5,446 nt of DNA. It comes from Acidobacteriota bacterium (GTDB lineage: Bacteria; Acidobacteriota; Terriglobia; Terriglobales; Acidobacteriaceae). Below the pieces are notes generated by a model. The model was not told where the DNA came from. It saw only the letters and a program-made list of their open reading frames with translations, and searched no databases. Below are positions 4,178-5,446 of this stretch, one piece after another. Every line of letters starts with the position of its first letter. Within the stretch, counting starts at the first letter, position 1. The translations under genes were made by a program, and so were the position numbers. The stretch lies in contig JAJXYW010000305.1 in the NCBI GenBank assembly GCA_021780415.1, positions 1 to 5,446 of the forward strand, in the 5' to 3' direction.

Positions 4178-5446
4178 ATCTTCTGCACTCCCCATGGAAC
4201 ACGAGGCTTGTACCCTGGACGCACCTGCTCTAGTTCTCAAGACCTGACCGTCAGGCATGGCGGCTGCAACCCCGGGTTGCAACCCCGCGCCCGATACTGG
4301 CTTGAGGTGGACCAGGAAGAGGCTCCGCGGCACGCCCGGGCCACCGATGGTTGAACCGCAGACAATCTCGGGAGTGAACCTCCGGAGGTGATTCAGAACT
4401 TCAAGGCCGGCCTTGTCGGTGATGGCGTCTTCGGGTTGCCCTCCCCGCATCCCGATCGATGAGGGCCCACTGACGGGCAGCGTACGATGGAAGTAAAGCC
4501 CCGCCATGCCGACATAGCTCTCGTTGTCGAGGAGGAGACAGGGAACACTATTCCGGGCCCGCTCCACCACGGCTGCTTCTCGAAAGAAGCCGGCCAGGCT
4601 TTTCTGAGCGTCCAACGGGCCAAAGCATAGCAAGATCAAGAGGAGATAGGAGGCGGCCGCCTGGCCCCAGAGGGCCTTTAAGAGCGGTCCGTACCGCTGA
4701 CGGCGCCAGGTCCGGAAATTTCGAAGGCTCCATCCCGCCATGGCGAAGACGATGGCGAGGCACATGCCCCAGAGCACGAAGCTTCGAAGGGGTATGACGG
4801 ACAGGTCTGAGAGGTAGAGATAGGCCAGCACGACGGTGACGGCGAAGGCTCCCGTCACGGCCACCTGAAGGCCCGTCATCCAGCGAACCCAGAAGGGGGC
4901 TCTGCCGCGCCTTGATTCCAGGGCGAGCCACTCCTTCGCCATGATCACCGCCAGCGAGGGAAAGAGCGGGGCAAGGTACATGGATCGTTTGGTCCTAGCT
5001 AGGCTGAGCAAAAGGAGGTTCGCGCCCAGGAAGATCAAGAGGAAGCGTTCCCCTCCCTCGGGCCTCTCCTTATCAGGGCGGCAGCCGGGGCCGACCCCGT
5101 ACGGCCTCATCGGGATGCATCGGCCAGCCGCTCGCGACACAGCGAGGATGAGAAGTGGCGCCCAGGGCAACGACTGCCCGAGCAGGCCACCAAGATAATC
5201 GTAGGCGGATGCGGCGTGCGTGGAGAGAACATCATCCTTGGGAACCAGCGACGGGATTGCAAAGAAGCGTCCCAGGGTGTTGGCCAGGAACGCCTCGTGG
5301 AAGTACGGCCATCCGCCTTGGAGCCAGAGCTCCACGATCCAAGGCATGACGCCCCCCAGAAAAAGCGCGGCCCCGGCCACGTGGAGCCACGGACTCCGGA
5401 GCGGCCCCTCTTTCTCCTCGACGGCTTGGGGCAACGCCCCTAACGC
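4151..5446 (-). CDS. PMT_2/ArnT-like membrane glycosyltransferase, N-terminus beyond window
   Basis: The frame is open to the window edge, so 431 residues of the C-terminal part are seen and the start lies outside; the in-frame TTG at 5434 is not a credible start. Numbering from the edge, hydrophobic segments lie near 18-40, 86-105, 133-150, 155-170, 191-212, 219-239 and 257-276, followed by a soluble, probably periplasmic part. Family marks are PWIVELWLQGG with a following NTLGRFF, then H77 and Y82/Y84 before SLPWAPLL, and LLLSLARTKRSMYLAPLFPS (145-164), the S-x4-K-x3-Y-x2-P motif typical of GT83/PMT enzymes. These use polyprenyl-phosphate sugars to modify lipid A, glycans or proteins outside the membrane; donor and acceptor cannot be told here. 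The N-terminal acidic catalytic motif is not in the window. The last 45 or so residues look non-conserved and are rich in palindromic DNA, so the natural end may have shifted. Confidence 0.82.
   Translation of the reverse strand, partial: ALGALPQAVEEKEGPLRSPWLHVAGAALFLGGVMPWIVELWLQGGWPYFHEAFLANTLGRFFAIPSLVPKDDVLSTHAASAYDYLGGLLGQSLPWAPLLILAVSRAAGRCIPMRPYGVGPGCRPDKERPEGGERFLLIFLGANLLLLSLARTKRSMYLAPLFPSLAVIMAKEWLALESRRGRAPFWVRWMTGLQVAVTGAFAVTVVLAYLYLSDLSVIPLRSFVLWGMCLAIVFAMAGWSLRNFRTWRRQRYGPLLKALWGQAAASYLLLILLCFGPLDAQKSLAGFFREAAVVERARNSVPCLLLDNESYVGMAGLYFHRTLPVSGPSSIGMRGGQPEDAITDKAGLEVLNHLRRFTPEIVCGSTIGGPGVPRSLFLVHLKPVSGAGLQPGVAAAMPDGQVLRTRAGASRVQASCSMGSAEDPGRRLTKP
4243..4255. repeat. 13-nt palindrome in the glycosyltransferase tail
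   Basis: CCTGAC-C-GTCAGG is a perfect 6-bp inverted repeat around one central base. It lies in the poorly conserved 3' end of the glycosyltransferase gene, 10 nt from a second palindrome. Confidence 0.4.
4266..4280. repeat. 15-nt palindrome in the glycosyltransferase tail
   Basis: GCAACCC-C-GGGTTGC is a perfect 7-bp inverted repeat around one central base. The word TGCAACCCCG also occurs twice directly (4265-4274 and 4278-4287). It could be a REP-like or protein-binding palindrome, or chance in GC-rich DNA. Confidence 0.4.

Noticed and set aside
4941..5443. Short plus-strand open frames opposite the glycosyltransferase gene
   Set aside because: They are overlapping shadows of the minus-strand gene, with no supporting start sites or motifs.

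Overview
The window looks like chromosomal DNA of a GC-rich bacterium. Sampled coding lines are about 63% G+C, third codon positions are strongly G/C-biased in the three plus-strand genes, and gene starts carry clear Shine-Dalgarno sites. The gene set (a single-gene Y1/RAYT transposase, a gamma-class carbonic anhydrase, a POT-like transporter and an ArnT/PMT-type membrane glycosyltransferase) would suit an environmental Gram-negative lineage such as Acidobacteriota, Myxococcota or a former deltaproteobacterium. The sequence alone does not fix the phylum.

Layout. Positions 1-176 hold no recognised gene and are clearly less GC-rich (about 51%). Positions 177-911 form a compact mobile unit: a complete RAYT-like HUH/Y1 transposase on the minus strand, bounded by 17-bp inverted repeats that match at 16 of 17 positions; the stop codon lies inside one repeat. 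After a 26-nt pyrimidine run and a short leader come three plus-strand genes. The first (995-2026) is a SIR2-like protein with an apparently complete NAD-binding/NAD-hydrolysis motif set. It overlaps the second, a POT/PTR2-like MFS transporter (2023-3447), by an ATGA, so the two are very probably co-transcribed and translationally coupled. A low-complexity spacer of about 136 nt separates them from a gamma-carbonic anhydrase homologue (3584-4135). Convergent to it, 15 nt away, is the C-terminal part of a PMT_2/ArnT-like glycosyltransferase (4151-5446, minus strand), whose N-terminus lies beyond the window.

How the genes relate. The carbonic anhydrase homologue and the glycosyltransferase look like ordinary housekeeping or envelope genes. 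The most interesting part is the SIR2-transporter pair directly beside a transposase unit. Bacterial SIR2-domain proteins of this type are often NAD-depleting effectors of antiphage systems, but here the partner is a multispanning transporter that lacks the usual POT proton-coupling motif, rather than a known defence partner such as HerA, pAgo or ThsB. Whether the pair is a functional unit is a hypothesis resting on gene overlap only.
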